DNA of 64,000 nucleotides from Megascapheus bottae. Its lineage: Eukaryota; Chordata; Mammalia; Rodentia; Geomyidae. The notes under the pieces were generated by a model. It did not search any database. It was not told the origin of the DNA and was given only the letters and a program-made list of their open reading frames with translations. How positions within the stretch are numbered: the stretch's first letter is position 1; each line of letters starts with the position of its first letter. The translations under genes were made by a program, and so were the position numbers. Below, piece by piece: positions 62,961-64,000 of the stretch. The stretch lies in assembly GCA_024803745.1 (NCBI GenBank), contig JANJXV010000010.1:27828525-27892524 (forward strand). The letters are read 5' to 3'.

Positions 62961-63275
62961 TATTCTTCAGGTTTTTTTTGGGGGGGGGCAGGATAGGAAA
63001 TTTGTGTCTCCACTAAATTCGGCATCTGTCTGCAACTGGCGGGCCTGTGCTGCTGTGAAGTGCTGTCTGCTCTGCCACTGGCAGGGCTCCATGCTGTCTT
63101 CTTGCACCGGTATTCCGCCTTTTTCCTCTCTGAGATCTCCGTGGCGCTAAAGCTTACTTAGGATCAATTTTTGGTAAAGAACTGTCCCTTACACTGCCAG
63201 AACTTGAATCTTGGAGGGAGCTCAGAACAACTCACACTGAACCGCTGCCATCTTCCCCCGATCTCCAGACATAAT
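61982..63275 (-). promoter_or_regulatory. 5' UTR and internal promoter region of L1 'C'
   Basis: About 1.3 kb between the element's 5' end and the first ATG of its ORF1. On the minus strand it begins with a G-run followed by AAGATGGCAGC at about 63246-63256, a good match to the YY1-type site that positions transcription in other mammalian L1s (known for L1, inferred here). The first 270 bases are relatively GC-rich. The rest is A-rich and includes an (AT)n tract at about 62916-62958. I see no tandem monomers of the mouse type. Confidence 0.65.
62916..62958. repeat. (AT)n microsatellite inside the L1 'C' 5' UTR
   Basis: Perfect AT run of about 21 units. Confidence 0.95.
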
Positions 63276-63885
63276 CAAAAAAATGATTCTTTAATCAGTG
63301 TTTTAGTCCCCCCCTCTCTCCATCACTGTTCCTTCAAATTGGTCAAATATAGACAGTAACATTGACAATATGCTGTATCATTTGCTGATATTTGATCTAC
63401 AGCTTTGACCCCACACTCAACTGTATCATTTACGTAATCACCTAGAGTAGTAAACATCAAACACATCACTTTTATCAAACCAAATAGGTAGGATTATTAT
63501 AGAACTATGAACTTGCCTTTTGCACAATGAAGCTATACAAAAATGTATTAAGTTTTGTTATCAATAACATAAACACCCTTATTTTTACTATTATATTACA
63601 CTCAGATATTTGTAAGTTGTACAGACTGATTTTCAGGTTTGTAATTCTCTTCTGTTTTATATACATATTTGACATGTGGGTTGAATAACTATGTGAATTC
63701 TCAGGATGCCAAGTGTGTATCAGAAGCAGAAAGAAGAAATCCTTAGAATTATATTGTATTTCATCTAAAGATAAGAAATGATCATTAGAACAGTGTTGTT
63801 AGCAAAAGAATGTGGAACGTAACAGAGCACAGTAACATGTTCAATTGGAAGATTATTTGATTTATGAAATGATATTAAGAAAAAT

Positions 63886-64000
63886 TCTATTGGGTGGTGG
63901 CTTAGAACCAGAGTCACAGCTCTCAGGAAGCTGAGGAAGCAGGATTGATTCTTCTACTTCAGTCAGGGATATTTAGTGGGAAACCTGTTTTACTGTCCCA
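63886..64000 (+). repeat. B1-like SINE, cut by the window end
   Basis: Begins gggtggtggcttagaacc and continues gctctcaggaagctgagg, the forward B1 half. The remainder lies outside the window. Confidence 0.65.

Larger units (their letters stand above)
57303..63275 (-). mobile_element. L1 'C': full-length, reverse-transcriptase-deleted LINE-1
   Basis: LINE-1 retrotransposon complete at both ends and read on the minus strand. The 5' end near 63275 carries a GGGGAAGATGGC start like other mammalian L1 promoters. Then come a 5' UTR, ORF1 remnant, ORF2 endonuclease, an in-frame joint where the reverse transcriptase should be, the ORF2 C-terminal part and a 3' UTR. The insertion is flanked by a TSD of about 15 bp: aaaaaatgattcctt at 57288-57302 and aaaaaatgattcttt at about 63278-63292. 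An IDL-Geo SINE sits inside at 59203-59408. Both ORFs are broken, so it is not a functional element. Its ORF2 deletion is the same as in the copy at 23387-27719. Assignment to L1 is certain from the ORF1 and ORF2 peptides. Confidence 0.95.

Noticed and set aside
62837..63150. Open frames with alternating Tyr-Ile on both strands
   Set aside because: Translation of the (AT)n tract in the L1 5' UTR.

Overview
The window is AT-rich mammalian nuclear DNA with no bacterial-style gene organisation. I find no protein-coding exon I can defend, no RNA gene and no CRISPR array. The best clue to the organism is a dimeric SINE present in at least 17 copies. It has an ID-like tRNA-derived left half with good A and B boxes, then a right half ending in 'caggactggcaaaa'. 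This matches my knowledge of IDL-Geo, a SINE described as restricted to Geomyoidea (kangaroo rats, pocket mice, pocket gophers). The host is therefore most likely a geomyoid rodent; I cannot say which.

Layout. 1-23 kb: mostly unique or very old DNA, with L1 3' tails (625-715, 895-1170, 2610-2965, 5836-6695, 8855-9359, 14230-14450), a decayed L1 ORF2 end (14890-15550), IDL-Geo copies and older B1/tRNA dimers. 23387-27719: minus-strand L1 'A', cut off inside ORF1. 27.9-29.0 kb: probable ancient L1. 29.9-39.6 kb: L1 tails, microsatellites and unique DNA. 38.8-39.3 kb: a possible solo LTR. 39778-42064: L1 'B', with an exact 19-bp target-site duplication (TSD), nested in an older L1. 42-47 kb: a SINE-rich block with a nearly intact processed copy of FAM204A (45398-46139, minus). 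47-57 kb: mostly unique DNA with L1 tails and simple repeats. 57303-63275: L1 'C', a minus-strand element complete at both ends, with its own TSD and an IDL-Geo inserted in it. The rest is unique.

Most interesting point: L1 A and L1 C are independent insertions, with different TSDs and different 5' ends, yet both lack the whole reverse transcriptase domain of ORF2 at the same in-frame junction. They also share other lesions in ORF1 and ORF2. L1 B still has the reverse transcriptase and serves as the local reference. The simplest reading is that a defective L1 template was copied repeatedly in trans by other L1s. A second point: the 'Geo' half of the young SINE looks like the tRNA-like half of the older B1-containing dimers in the same window. 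All comparisons were made by eye within this window, with no database search.
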